In this document: in pieces, positions 1 through 10,852 of the stretch
Layout: each line of letters begins with the position of its first letter
Position numbering within the stretch: the first letter of the stretch is position 1
Source of the DNA: Kalmusia sp. IMI 367209
Taxonomy: Eukaryota > Ascomycota > Dothideomycetes > Pleosporales > Didymosphaeriaceae
NCBI GenBank assembly: GCA_027946365.1
Contig: JAPEUQ010000013.1
Location: 1,178,001-1,242,000 of the forward strand
Direction of reading: 5' to 3'
DNA length: 64,000 nucleotides
The notes under the pieces: model-generated
Database searches by the model: none
Told to the model about the DNA's origin: nothing
The model's input: the letters and a program-made list of their open reading frames with translations, nothing else
Translations under genes and position numbers: made by a program

Positions 1-696
1 CCACTTCTCAGGATCTGCGTCATCAGGTACCATCTCTCCATCTCCATTAGCAACATACGCCTCCATAAGCGTCATCCTTGCACTATCCTTGAATCCAAAC
101 CTCTCGTACATCTTCACAACATCCTTGTTCCTCGGATGTACAATAAGCCTGAACCGCGTTCTTGGCTTCTTATCCCACTCTTTTCCTATCTCTCTAGCCA
201 CATCCATCCCATGATTGAGGGCTGCTTGTGTGAGCCGTTTTGCAATGCCCTTTCCGCGATAAGAAGGTAATGTAAATAGGCTCGTTAGCTGCCAGCGGAC
301 CTCAGAGCCATCGGGTCCGGGATTGGGTTGTCCGGAGGAGGGGAAGTAGTAGTCGGAGAGAGAGACTGGGCCGATCATCGTGAACATTCCCACCCATTCG
401 CTTCGCAGTAGAACATCAAAGTCTGCATCATTCCCTGATAGTAGCTCATTGGACTTGTCTGATGGTATTGCGGCACAAATTAAGATTACCACGCCTGGTT
501 GAGTGATTCGGCGCAGCCAGTCCGATAGAGGGAGTTGGGATTCGCTTTCAAACTCGGCAGAGAAGGCCTCTGGAGATGTTTTTAAGGCGAGAAGTTTAAA
601 TGTCCGGAATTTGTTTGCTAAGTCCTCAAGATGTGATGATCGGAAGACTTTGGGTATGCATACTGTGATGAACGATGCGTGCTGAGGGATCGACAT
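1..696 (-). CDS. GNAT-family N-acetyltransferase (3' end outside window)
   Basis: The minus strand is open from an ATG at 696 through the left edge of the window, giving 232 residues with no stop, so the C-terminus is missing. Residues 147-152 read RGKGIA, which matches the acetyl-CoA-binding motif A (R/Q-x-x-G-x-G/A) of GNAT acetyltransferases, and it follows a beta-strand-like stretch as expected. Further on, NKDVVKMYERFGFKD is the typical motif B, in which a Tyr sits in the late helix before a GF turn. GNAT enzymes transfer acetyl from acetyl-CoA to an amine; the substrate cannot be told from sequence. No intron is needed. A TATA-like element lies just upstream. The family call is firm; the specific role is unknown. 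Confidence 0.85.
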   Translation of the reverse strand, partial: MSIPQHASFITVCIPKVFRSSHLEDLANKFRTFKLLALKTSPEAFSAEFESESQLPLSDWLRRITQPGVVILICAAIPSDKSNELLSGNDADFDVLLRSEWVGMFTMIGPVSLSDYYFPSSGQPNPGPDGSEVRWQLTSLFTLPSYRGKGIAKRLTQAALNHGMDVAREIGKEWDKKPRTRFRLIVHPRNKDVVKMYERFGFKDSARMTLMEAYVANGDGEMVPDDADPEKW

Positions 697-1316
697 ATCT
701 GTTGACGTGGCATTTGATCACACTAATATTACAAAGGGTAGGAGGCCAATGCTATATAAGTATGTCAAAAGTGCCCGATTCTTGGCGTAATAGAGCTCTC
801 GCCCGGCGCTAGCAGCTACTATCGGCAGTGATCAGTAATCTTGGCAGAAAGGTTTATTCAACGACATGGAGGATATATCTTGTACATGAAATAAAAGATA
901 TTCACTGAGACATACTACACAAAGAAAAGCTAGAGTATTCAGAAATGCGGCCAAGTTTGCATTAAATAGACTCGTGGGAACCGGCCATTGTATAACGTAT
1001 AGAAGGACTATGTGTATTGTCATCAATCTAAAATTGAATACCGCCGCCTGCATATGGTCTAGGGTCAAATATCAAGACGTATAACGGAAAGTAAAGGAGT
1101 ATCTCACCATAGCGCAAGATACAAGAATTTAAGCATAAGATATCATGTAGAGTAAAGTACGAAAATGAGATAGAAAGACAAAAATAGAGCAAAAGTATCG
1201 GAGACAGGATAGCAATAAGCCGACACGGGTTTGCGAAAGACTATCAATACCACTTAAATGAAATTTTCCACTTGCTATACGACGAAGATATTGAATATAC
1301 CTGCTACATCTTCAAG
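697..1316. other. Intergenic region
   Basis: This stretch holds the promoter side of the GNAT gene and the downstream side of the SRR1-like gene. Only short unconvincing ORFs are present and no RNA gene or repeat was seen. Confidence 0.5.
750..762 (-). promoter_or_regulatory. Candidate TATA element of the GNAT gene
   Basis: The sequence CTTATATAGC on the minus strand lies about 55 nt upstream of the GNAT start codon. Position and sequence fit a TATA box, but this is inference from sequence alone. Confidence 0.3.
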
Positions 1317-2705
1317 CTATGGACGAGACCGGGAAGTATTGTCTTCCTTTGAGAGGGGCAGAATGTTACGTCGGATCCAGAACCCCATTGACTCCAACCA
1401 GTATCGTTTAGTAGCCCCAAGCTCCTGCCAGAGTTCCGCTCCCAAATCTTCTCCGCCAAATCCGTGTTGATATTTTAAGTAGTTTTGCATCATTCGCACA
1501 ACACGTGGCGACAGTCTGTCATTAATGCGATACATTCCTGGCTCCTGCGAGTTACGCTCCAGATTGTCAATGATAATTCCAGCGGGTCCGCGTCCTTCCT
1601 CGAACAAATCCGCAATAATCTGCATCAAGGGGAATTCGTACGGTAGGAAGGCCGCGATGACCAGAGTGTGTTCATCGATAAACCGAAAGCCATGCGGATC
1701 CTCGACGAATTTCACATCTTGGTGCAGACCTTGTAGGAGAGCTTTGTCCTTGGCTTGATACATAGGGTCTTGCAGAAAGACTTGAACTTTCGGGACTATA
1801 GGACCCTCGGCTTGATAGATGCTATCAAGGATCTTGGCAATGTCAAACACTGTCAAGTGCTGCAGCTCGCGGTGGTCCTCGTTGAAGTTTAGCCTTCCTA
1901 GCCCGAAGCAGACTATACGATTGATGTGCAAGGCTTTTGGGACCACATATAACGCTTTTTGAACCCGTTCGCGAGCGGGGCTGCCTTCCCACAACTTTTG
2001 TAATATCCGTAGCTGATTTCGCCATTTTTCCATCATTTGAGAGTTTTTGTGATCCATACTTTGATCCCGTAGTATCCACTCAAAAACAAACGGAGCCGGA
2101 AGCCAATCTTCGTTCTCATTTAACTCCCGAAGTAATTCAACCGATGGTGAGCTCTTTTTGAGCTTCTGAAAACCTGGGTGCATCTCCACTCGAGACAAGT
2201 ACCGCACACAGATATGAAGGTTATCATCGTGATGGCTATCGCCTACAACAAAACGCTTGCCGTATGTCAAGGAGTTGTAGGGGGCGCTGTAGTATACCAC
2301 GAAAGTCTTATGTTCCCGTAGTTGTTGAAGTGCCCACGTTTTCTTTCGTGCTATCTCCTTGAGTATTGCCCAGGTAAAAATAGGCTTGTCGCCACATTCC
2401 TTTTCAAAGGCATCGATGTCGAAAAAATCGAGTTCAAATTTGTAGTAAGCGTCGCCATACTCGTCGTATTCGACCACTTCTTCGTCTCCCTGCGATTTTT
2501 TTGTCAAAGAAATTGATGCAGTCCGGTCACTAGATTCTGTCGCAGGTGTGGAGTTGTCGTCTTCTAGTGATAGCTTCTCCGTGGAAAGAAGAATGTCGTG
2601 ATAAGTCGGTGCCATTCTAGTTTCTAGAAGGATTTTTCCTTGGAGAGACGAGAGGTCTAGCAGAGTATTGGAATAATGAATATGAAAGGAAACGCTGAAA
2701 GACAT
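1317..2705 (-). CDS. SRR1-like domain protein
   Basis: This is a single uninterrupted 462-codon ORF. The part from about residue 260 to 370 resembles the SRR1-like domain (Pfam SRR1): a strand reading HINRIVCFGLGRL, then LTVFDIAKILDSIY, a central VQVFLQDPMY and a later LVIAAFLPYEFPL. SRR1 was named for a plant clock and light-signalling protein. In fungi such proteins are common and mostly uncharacterised, so no biochemical role is claimed. The N-terminal 100 residues are acidic and Ser/Thr-rich, and probably disordered. A second ATG 30 codons in (2615, MAPTYHDILL) may be the true start, because the first 30 residues look less conserved in character. The C-terminus is basic (SRSRP). The gene call is strong, the domain call fairly strong. 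Confidence 0.75.
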   Translation of the reverse strand: MSFSVSFHIHYSNTLLDLSSLQGKILLETRMAPTYHDILLSTEKLSLEDDNSTPATESSDRTASISLTKKSQGDEEVVEYDEYGDAYYKFELDFFDIDAFEKECGDKPIFTWAILKEIARKKTWALQQLREHKTFVVYYSAPYNSLTYGKRFVVGDSHHDDNLHICVRYLSRVEMHPGFQKLKKSSPSVELLRELNENEDWLPAPFVFEWILRDQSMDHKNSQMMEKWRNQLRILQKLWEGSPARERVQKALYVVPKALHINRIVCFGLGRLNFNEDHRELQHLTVFDIAKILDSIYQAEGPIVPKVQVFLQDPMYQAKDKALLQGLHQDVKFVEDPHGFRFIDEHTLVIAAFLPYEFPLMQIIADLFEEGRGPAGIIIDNLERNSQEPGMYRINDRLSPRVVRMMQNYLKYQHGFGGEDLGAELWQELGATKRYWLESMGFWIRRNILPLSKEDNTSRSRP

Positions 2706-4148
2706 TGAGGGCGTGTCCCCCTGATCATGACTCGGGCTTCGGTGGATCTGGGTTCTTCTTTTGGATATTGTTGAGATCTCCTACCAAGCCTTATGAGAGC
2801 GCGATTTCCTAAGTATGACTCTAGCGTTGACATGATAAGCTGCTGCTAAATACTGTTGAGGGACTGAATTTTTGAGGTGTTCCGTGGGAGTGTGTTGGAC
2901 GGTAGCGACTACCCAAAGTTTCGAAGATATTGCATCCATTCTTGTCAGCACCCATGGACCGCTTGATCGACTGTAGATTTGGGATCGATTGAACATAGGA
3001 AATGGACGAAATGGTCTCAGTCATAGGTCGCTGATCTGGATTTGGAAATAGCCTTTAGGTTTTTCCAACATTGTGCCGTGACCATTGTATTATGCCTCGA
3101 ATTTACAAATTCTTTGTGCACCTCGCGATTAGTATTATGACATGTTTTTCTCTTGTATTTAATGGTTTGTGTAGACGTCTTGTGCTTTCTGGTCGTACTA
3201 TTTTATCTAGGGCAGGTTTTCCCATAGCATCAATATATTCTTCTAGAAGCTTTAGAGTGGATATTAGCTCGTCGAAAAAAATTAATCGATTAGTCATATA
3301 CATGAGCGAAATTTTATTATAATCCATCTTCTTTTAGGTAGCCTCTTTCGCGTTCACTTCCTGTAGTAGGAAGTATAAGCTTTAGGTAATGAGTGTTGAA
3401 CACCATACCCAATTTACAAGTTCTCAATGTCGTTTGGACGCTCTCTGATAGTTGAATTACTTGGGTCTTGTTGGGGGCCGTGGAAAAATCCTTTAGTACA
3501 TATTTGCGTCTTTGCATATATCCTCTGAAGCCCTTTCCAATGTCAGTCTGGAAACCGGTCACTAAGGGCACAGTAGTTCTATAAGAATTCATGAGATGAG
3601 TATATGGGTGGTTTTGTGAAGCATCGTGACTTCGATTGAAGGGTACGTGGCGATTTACTTAGAATTAGATAGCTGGATATTGTATCGCCAATTAAAATCT
3701 GAGCTCAAGTACGTATTAGCACCTCCCTGAAAAGTACTACTATTTGCATTAGACAATTTTCTTTGTAGTTATCCCGTTGTTTCGTAGGAATCGGATGGGA
3801 AACGACTCATGATGTTGGTGAAGAAATTGTCTACTTCTAATTTGATGCGCCATAATGCAAAAAATGTCGCCATTAATACCGCCGTGAACTCTAGATGCTA
3901 TGCTTCAGCCATCCCACCACATATGCACTCTCCGAAAGAATATGCCCTCGCTGCTTAAATATACTGAAGAAATTGTTGGTATCGTTGGAAAGGTATGCTC
4001 GCATCCAGTCGCTATCATCCCAGCCTCCGCAAACCCAGCAATTGCCCAACAAAGATTCTCTTCCCCAGTAACGCCCTTGAAACCATGATCGCTCGCTAAC
4101 TGTCGTTCGGACGCCGTCACGGTCGTTGGTCTACTCAACAAGATACTC
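2706..4148. other. Intergenic region, no gene recognised
   Basis: About 1.4 kb, AT-rich between roughly 3.07 and 3.9 kb. Several 60-90 codon ORFs occur on both strands, but none shows a domain, a signal peptide or plausible splicing. It may contain the promoter of the SRR1-like gene. No terminal repeats were noticed. Confidence 0.45.
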
Positions 4149-4679
4149 TTACTGCCACGTCTTCAGCCCCCTCGTTTTGCTCACTGAAACGTTGTTCTCC
4201 ATCACGATGATACGGAGTTTACTAGAGTCCGAGAATCGGGCTTCGCAATCGAGGAGTTGATCCGCAGCTTCTGATTCGTTTATGAATGCCATGAACTGTT
4301 GTAGGTGTAAATCGTCCTCGAAGGTCGCTTCGACTAGGGCGTCCTGAAAAGCACGCGACAAAAATCAGCAACGTTTCACATATCCAATCAGATGGTATTT
4401 AGGTCTGTATTACAAGAGATAGCATTGGGATAGCTCACTTACCCAGGATATTGACTCTGCTCTGCCAACAATCAAAGCTGGAATCCCAAGAGGACCACTT
4501 CTGGCCCGCTCTCTGTCGTTCCCTTCGTGGGCAATGTAGCGTCTCGAGTATGTGAGAGGAAAAAGAGGTCCAGTGATCTTTTCCAACAATGGCACGAACT
4601 CGTTCTCGAGGGCGTCCTTGAACTCGCGGAAGGTAATGTCCTCTCTTTTGCAAAACAAACTAACGAGCGCGTGTACCAT
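4149..4679 (-). CDS. EthD-like small protein (dimeric alpha-beta barrel)
   Basis: Two exons give a 143-residue protein: 4679-4443 and 4343-4149. The intron has a GTAAGT donor and a TTTTCAG acceptor, and joins phase 0 between Trp79 and Asp80. The N-terminus (MVHALVSLFCKREDITFREF) followed by ALENEFVPLLEKITGPLFPLTY has the pattern of EthD-domain proteins: a beta strand, a K-R-xx-(I/L)-(S/T)-xx-(E/D)-F segment, then a helix leading to the pocket. Length fits the family (100-150 aa). Such proteins include decarboxylases or monooxygenase-like enzymes acting on polyketides, as well as many of unknown activity. No polyketide synthase is nearby, so no pathway can be assigned. Confidence 0.75.
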
Positions 4680-7600
4680 GATGGGCTATGTCGTGTAACG
4701 TGAGGCAGCTGCAGGTGTATATGTGGCTGGACAAGCTATTGGGTGGTGGCACAGCGGATGTTAATGTAGAACGCTGGGGGTGGAAAAGGGTGAAATGCGA
4801 CAGGCAGCGCAACGCAGCGCAGTGGAAAAAAGCGTCCCCCCGCAAGTGCAAGCCTGTAGGCGGCTGCGGCGTGTTCCGCCAACAGGGATTTGGATACGTG
4901 CACGGCCTTTTCTCAGCCCACCATGCGTGTGAGGGGAAGAATCCTGCGAGCAAGGACTTACGCAAGTCGCTCGACTGGGACAATATCCTGGGATCCTACC
5001 AAGTCTTCCACCTGGCGTTTGATGCGTGCGAACCAATCGAGGAATATGTTCTGAGGCAGAGGCGCTATCGACGGGACGCCCTGTCCATCCTGGACACGGG
5101 AAGTACTCCGCTTGGTGGGGAGTAATTCCATGTTATGCAGACCGCGCATGAGCAGGGTCGCAACCAGCCTCACATGAAATCTTCGGGTCAGCGAAAAGTT
5201 GTCCGCATCTCAGCCTCGGGACGGCACAAGAACGCCCATGATTCACACTTGCCGCGTATTCTTGCGCGAGCTGCGAGGTCGTCCAGGGAAGACGCGCGCT
5301 AGATCAGCTCCATGTTGACTAACTCGGGCCGTAACGAGTGCACTGACGCGGTAGAATGGCAGCCGTTGTTTGCTCCGCTAGGGCTTCCCTGCGTTCTTCA
5401 AGGGATCTCATCACCAGTATGGTAAGGTTCCCGAAGGATCAAACGGTCCTTCGAAGACCTGTTCTGGATCGAGAGAAAATGAAATTTGTTGGATAGATCC
5501 AGCGCTGATATCCGTAGAAGGTTGGTGTTATCAGATCGCAGCTGGTCAACCGGCGTGCTGGCTGGGGGTGAAACGGATCGGCACGTCGACGCATGTAGGC
5601 CGTAGTAGCATTGGCAATAATCTCGATGTGCGGCGACCGCAAGCGTATGGTCACTGTCTAACGGCAGGCGTGCTCAGGAGAGGTTTTCAAGGTCTGTGCG
5701 CCGTGGGGGCAACTAACTATTTTGTATCATTCCTTTTTCGAAGAAGAGGTGCAGTTTGTCTCGCGCGAAGGATGTGACAACGTAGATCTCATTTAAGGCG
5801 CGGGTGATTGGCAGAGGATGTGTGGTTGGCATTGAGCAGAGGATGGTGTACCCGACGACTCGCGGCACTAATGTTTCCAAGGTCAGGTGCCGGCATACCT
5901 GTCTGGTCCTACTTAGTCAGCCTCGCCTTACTCATGCTGTGAACATCACTGCCATAACCGTCGTTGCAATCGTTCTCATCTAAGCCAAACCATGGAAGCG
6001 TGAGTAGATCGCAATATGTCAACGTCTACAAAAGCATACTACGAATGGTGGGTCTTCTGGTTGTGCGTGAATTGCGAAATGATTGCTGCACCGACTGAAA
6101 CGACCCCATGCGACTTCGCAGGCCAAAGGGTACCTCTTACATTGCATGAACGGTCAAACAACAAGACAGAACGCGTGATCTGACCTGCTCGAGCTGACGC
6201 ATTGCAAGAAATCCTAGCTTCAAAAGCCTTTAGGTAGAACATTGCACATACCAATGTAGCTTAGGCTCTGGCAGCCACTCTTGCCATAACAATCCCTTCC
6301 GCCCGAAGATGTTTCATCATCACAACAAAAGATGTTATAAAATGCTTCCATCTATTAGAGATTGGTGTGGATTAAATTGACTGTGTATATTTCCTTCATT
6401 GTCTTCAAGAGAACCCTGGCTGTTTGACAAGAGAACTCGCACGGAGACAATAGATAGTCTAGATCTGGAAACAATAACATTATAATGGAGATAGAGCACA
6501 TCTGGTCCCGAGAGTCGCCAGTGCGAGGCCTACATAAAAGCTTCAATGCTTCCAATGAAGAGAGGGGTATGAAACCGATGGACGTCTATTCTCCCAGACA
6601 CCACAGAAGATGTGGTCCTCAATTTTCGTACATCGAGGAACTCGAATGTCGTATTTTCTTCTCTGAGGTGTTGTAAATCAAATATCCGATCTCCACACCT
6701 GAGGAGTATGTTCCTGACGAGGGCAAATTTCTGTATAACCCACGCAATTTACCAATACGTTGTGATGTTGATTTCGAAGTTGGACTATCCGTAATTTTGA
6801 AGTGGATCGCTTCGGTCGAAAGGCCGGGCTAACATATCCAAAATGCGCTTGGCGGGAAATGTCCCCCACGCGAGCAGCTTGATAACCTCATTCTATCACG
6901 TCTTCTTGACTGATACAGATAGCTTCTACTCACAGTAAGCCTGAATCCAGTAATCTCCAGATGTAGGAAGTTATCGAAAAAAAACCCGATCTGAGTTCAA
7001 TAACGTACCGCAAATCTTACGTACGTTGAAAGCATTGAGTATTTGCTCCAGTGCAAAATACCCCCACGGAATCTCTTAATGAGAAAAGCTCCGTCACGTT
7101 ACCAAAAGCAACAGCCTACATAACCGACACCTAATTTTTACTTAGCACAAACCACTCCCATAACGCGTGACACAATATCAATAGTGTAGCCGTTTACGAT
7201 TATAGACATCTTGGCTTTCTGGTGGGAATGGAGAGATCGGCGGACCCCTGGGCTGTTGAGGACCGGCTTGCCCCATTCGTATGATACAGCGACACTACTA
7301 CATTGACAACATGTCTTCGAAGACAATTGCACAAAATTGTTCTTTCAATGAATTTAAGGGAGGCTCGACATGTGTCTTCGTTTCCCCAGAGCAGATACAA
7401 TGGCAAAGGCTAATCAGTCAAGACTTATGTGACCCATAGGGATGTACGATATGGCAATTCCCCGCACGTCGATACGCAAACCTTGCCTTGAGAAGAGAAT
7501 CTTTTTTGTTCTTGTCATTTTTTTCTCCTCAAGGGACTGCATTCAGTGGATCAATCTCTTCGTCATCTTCACAAACTAGCACTTGGTTCTATTTGAGCAT

Positions 7601-8183
7601 GCTATCGTTTGCGGACTTTTACGCTACGTTGGTTCCGGGTCTGGTTGATCGACCGACACATCGTTTTGTAATTATGATGAATCGCAAGTGATCGGTCGAC
7701 TTATCTTATTTGTTCCATTGTCTATAAGAAGTGGCGCGGTGCATACAAGTCAGGTATCTCAAGAACGATCATTGCTCGAGACCAAGCTTACGAATATGTG
7801 ATATACATCTAGATCTATGTTTCCTGTACTTACGAGCTAGATCTAGCCCTTTGGTCACTGTTACAGTGAGGTCCTAGGTTAGATCTTATTGAAAATCAAA
7901 CAAGTAGCTAGGTGGGGCTCAAGCATTTTTAGGAACGAGGGAACATGTACTAATGTAAGGCGGTAGGTGTTGCTGTCGTCGAAAACATAGCTAAACAACT
8001 CTGAAGTTCCACTACGATTTAGTATCGCATATCCACGAGCCACCAAAGCTACTCAAACCAATATCGATTGTATCTCGTCGACCTTGAATGCCGAAGCATA
8101 TATGTCGTCGAATCACGGATACTTTGCTAGAGATGATCCAGCCTTAAGATGTCATTCCTCGTTTTCGAAACAAGTATGTGGCA
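4680..8183. other. Gene-poor block
   Basis: About 3.5 kb with no supportable gene. ORFs of up to 145 codons are present on both strands (for example 4688-5125), but they overlap each other, lack family features and do not splice into longer frames. No long terminal repeats, inverted repeats or transposase motifs were recognised by eye. The segment leads straight into the zinc-finger pseudogene, so it may be a decaying region. Confidence 0.4.
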
Positions 8184-9033
8184 CTACGAGGGAACGAATT
8201 GTCGACAATCAACCATATCGGCTTCGCAGGAAATGGCAAAGACATGTAATCGCATCATGGTCAAGCGTCTGGTGGCAGGCTGAAAGTCGACTTGTTCATA
8301 GAGGCTCGAGAGCTTCGGGAAGATTGAGTTGCAATTTGGGCATTTGTACGGAAACATCTCTTTAAAGTAGATGTAACGTAGATCGCGGCCAGCCAACATA
8401 ACTTTGCGATAGTCTGTACATATGAAATGAGACCACGAGTAACATTCGGCAGCTGTTGAGTCGAGGTCCTGCTTGTCGATGTCGGGTCTGCAGCCTCCAG
8501 ATTCGGAGTGAATGATCTATGGCGTCAGCCTCTAAAACTTCGTAAATTGACTCAAAGACTCACCATACCGTCGTATGTGGTGAACTTGCGGTAACAGCCC
8601 AGGCACTGATGCTTAGCGGTGCGATAAGTCAATCGGTGCTGAAGAGGTTAGTCTTTGCTGGTCACTTTCGAATTGTCATAACCTTACTGACTCAAGATTG
8701 CCTTCACTCAGAAAATGACGCTCGCACGTAGTGGAAATATTGCAATCCTCAATGTGCTGCCAATAGGCATCGCTGTGTACTGTGCAGTGGCTCCCGTCTC
8801 GATCGTCACACCCTCGACACACTGTATGACAGCCCTCCTCACGACAATGATCAAGAAGCGTGTCCTATCATTCGCCATCAAGGTTGCACTCGGGGCATTC
8901 GTGATGGCGCGAAGAATCTTGGACGTGATGACGCAACGCCTGAGGCTTGGTGAATCACCTGTCGCATCGCTCGCACCGCCTGCGTTTGTCAGTTCTAACA
9001 TTTCAGCGAGTATGTTGTAACATACACAGCCAT
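8184..9033 (-). pseudogene. Multi-C2H2 zinc-finger protein, three premature stops
   Basis: Four exons on the minus strand can be placed exactly: 9033-9026, 8979-8688, 8638-8564 and 8516-8184. Each intron is 46-49 nt long with GT-AG ends. Frame is kept across all junctions, giving 236 codons. The translation has repeated CxxC...H/C units: CERCDR near the start, HHECPECNLDG, CHTVCRGCDD, CERHFLSEGNLESHRL, HQCLGCYRKF and YKCPNCNSIFPKLSSL. These match the fungal proteins with tandem C2H2-like fingers. Inside exon 2 there are three in-frame stops: TGA at 8957-8955, TGA at 8870-8868 and TAG at 8867-8865. Each could arise from a C-to-T change (CGA or CAG), and the expected His in LTYRT is Tyr. Because splice sites and frame are intact, decay looks recent. 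A sequencing error is unlikely for three substitutions. Confidence 0.75.
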
Positions 9034-10852
9034 TTTAGTGATCGCGATTGATATGAGCTCTGTGCTCTGTGCTCTGTGTGTGGTTGAGTCAAAGGTTGAA
9101 ACTTGATGGCAGGTGGTGGTCCTTGAAAAACATGCGCGTTGTGTGAAAGGATATGCGACGGTGCCCATGCCAATGAAATGAAGCCAAAAATGACCCGGAG
9201 ATTGGGTTGCTGTAGTAAGCCGGTGGAAGGGGTGAGCATATGATTGCCCTCATTCACTCATTTGCAACCGAATGCCACTTTCGTACCGGGCTCTCTTCAA
9301 TCTGCAGCATCTGCATTTGAGATCAATATTGAGTTGGTAATATTCGATTCTTGCTTTGAATACCAGCAAATTTGAGTTACTTTAAAATAAGTAAGTTCAA
9401 TTCAGATCTCGTCCCTCGTATGTTTGTATTCGTTATCGCAGTGCTACAGGTCTGCGATCTTTTGGAAGATCCAAGCATACCAATTCCAAAGCAGATCCGT
9501 CCAATTTCCAGTTCGCACTCGCAAGCATTTGGCTACGTGATTGAGACTCAGCGTGCATACAAAGCTTGAGAGTTTCGGTCATAAATTGCCCTATATAGAG
9601 CATTTAAAGATTGTCGTCAAACCACCCCCTCTTGTACTGGCTGGAGATGCTTGGTTTCTCTGTAAAATGCCATTTCGTGTGAGACTATAAGCAACACACT
9701 TGGTCCACTGAAAGCAGAAAACAGCAGAGTTATATATGTATATATAGTTGACCTAAGAAGGATACATCCTAGGTTCAAAGTGGACAATCATCCCGCTGAT
9801 TATGCATGTATAGTGAACCAAGTTTGTATGCATTGTGTATCCTAGCGTTATTCGTGACATATCGCTCACAGTCGAGATTCTTGCGGTTGAACTAAAGTCG
9901 GATGAATTAATACCTAGATCAAGCTATTCAGCTTAGAAGGAAAACGAAATAGTCAATGACTAACATTTGCTAGACCGTAAAGTGTGCTAATGCGCTGTTC
10001 ACGTATCATACAAGCATCATGGCCCTGCATATGTTTTTGCTATGCTGCATTGCCGTACTGTAACTTGCTGGCCTTTCGCTGAAGGTATGATAGACACTGA
10101 CGCATCTGACACTTTGAGCGTGGCCTAGGACTTTTGATTGCCGTAGTCTCATGCATATCCTCTTGAGATTCTTAAAAAAATCAAGATTAAGTGAGCCAGC
10201 AACATTGACTTCTAGCTATGAGGGAAGCAAGAATGTACGAGAGTAAAAATGCACGTACGGACAGTCTTGTAACTAACACAGCCGTGATAAGAGTAATACT
10301 TTGCCCATAGTAGCATGATCGGGTTGCAAATGGCTAATGTGTCAACGAAGTTCGCGCTTGATTGAAGTTGATGACACTGTATGTGATCCGCCCTGGTGCC
10401 AATTTTAGCCCACGCCGGGACGAGTTAGCCTGGGACCCACCAGCCTGCCTCGCCGTCATCACGCAACCATGGCCGTTTGCTATCATGTGGGCTTGCCACA
10501 CTACTGGAGGGGCATCACTAATACTGAAAATATCTTCACTAGTATTTGTAGGCTAGGGAAGCATGATCGAAGGCAGGTCTGTGCGCCTGTCCGTGAAAAT
10601 TAAGTCTGTAATAAACCGTCACCAGCCGTGACTCCAACTCTCGGCCCGTCGAGCGACAAGCCGATCCTTCACTTTCGCTCGCGTTTGGTAAACATAAGTT
10701 CGTTGCCTGTGTTGCTTGTCACTTCATAACAACCTTCCTCTAGAATTTCCTTACACCGTGCAATGGCGACGCCGTGCTTGACAGACCGTCGACCAAGTTC
10801 ACGGACATGTGAACCGGATTCCTCGATTAGCTGTAATGTGCCGAGCAACGAA
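9034..10852. other. Intergenic region
   Basis: About 1.8 kb between the zinc-finger pseudogene and the SSU1-like gene. It is AT-rich around 9.7-10.3 kb and has only short ORFs. A run of TA dinucleotides lies near 9733-9748. No RNA gene or mobile element was recognised. Confidence 0.45.

Noticed and set aside
4688..5125. 145-codon plus-strand ORF
   Set aside because: Overlaps several equally long ORFs on the other strand, shows no conserved pattern and has no splice partners.
7138..7406. Possible fragment of a heterokaryon-incompatibility-type gene (minus strand, reading KMSIIVNGYTIDIVSRVM)
   Set aside because: One weak resemblance only; no HET core motif was found in flanking frames.
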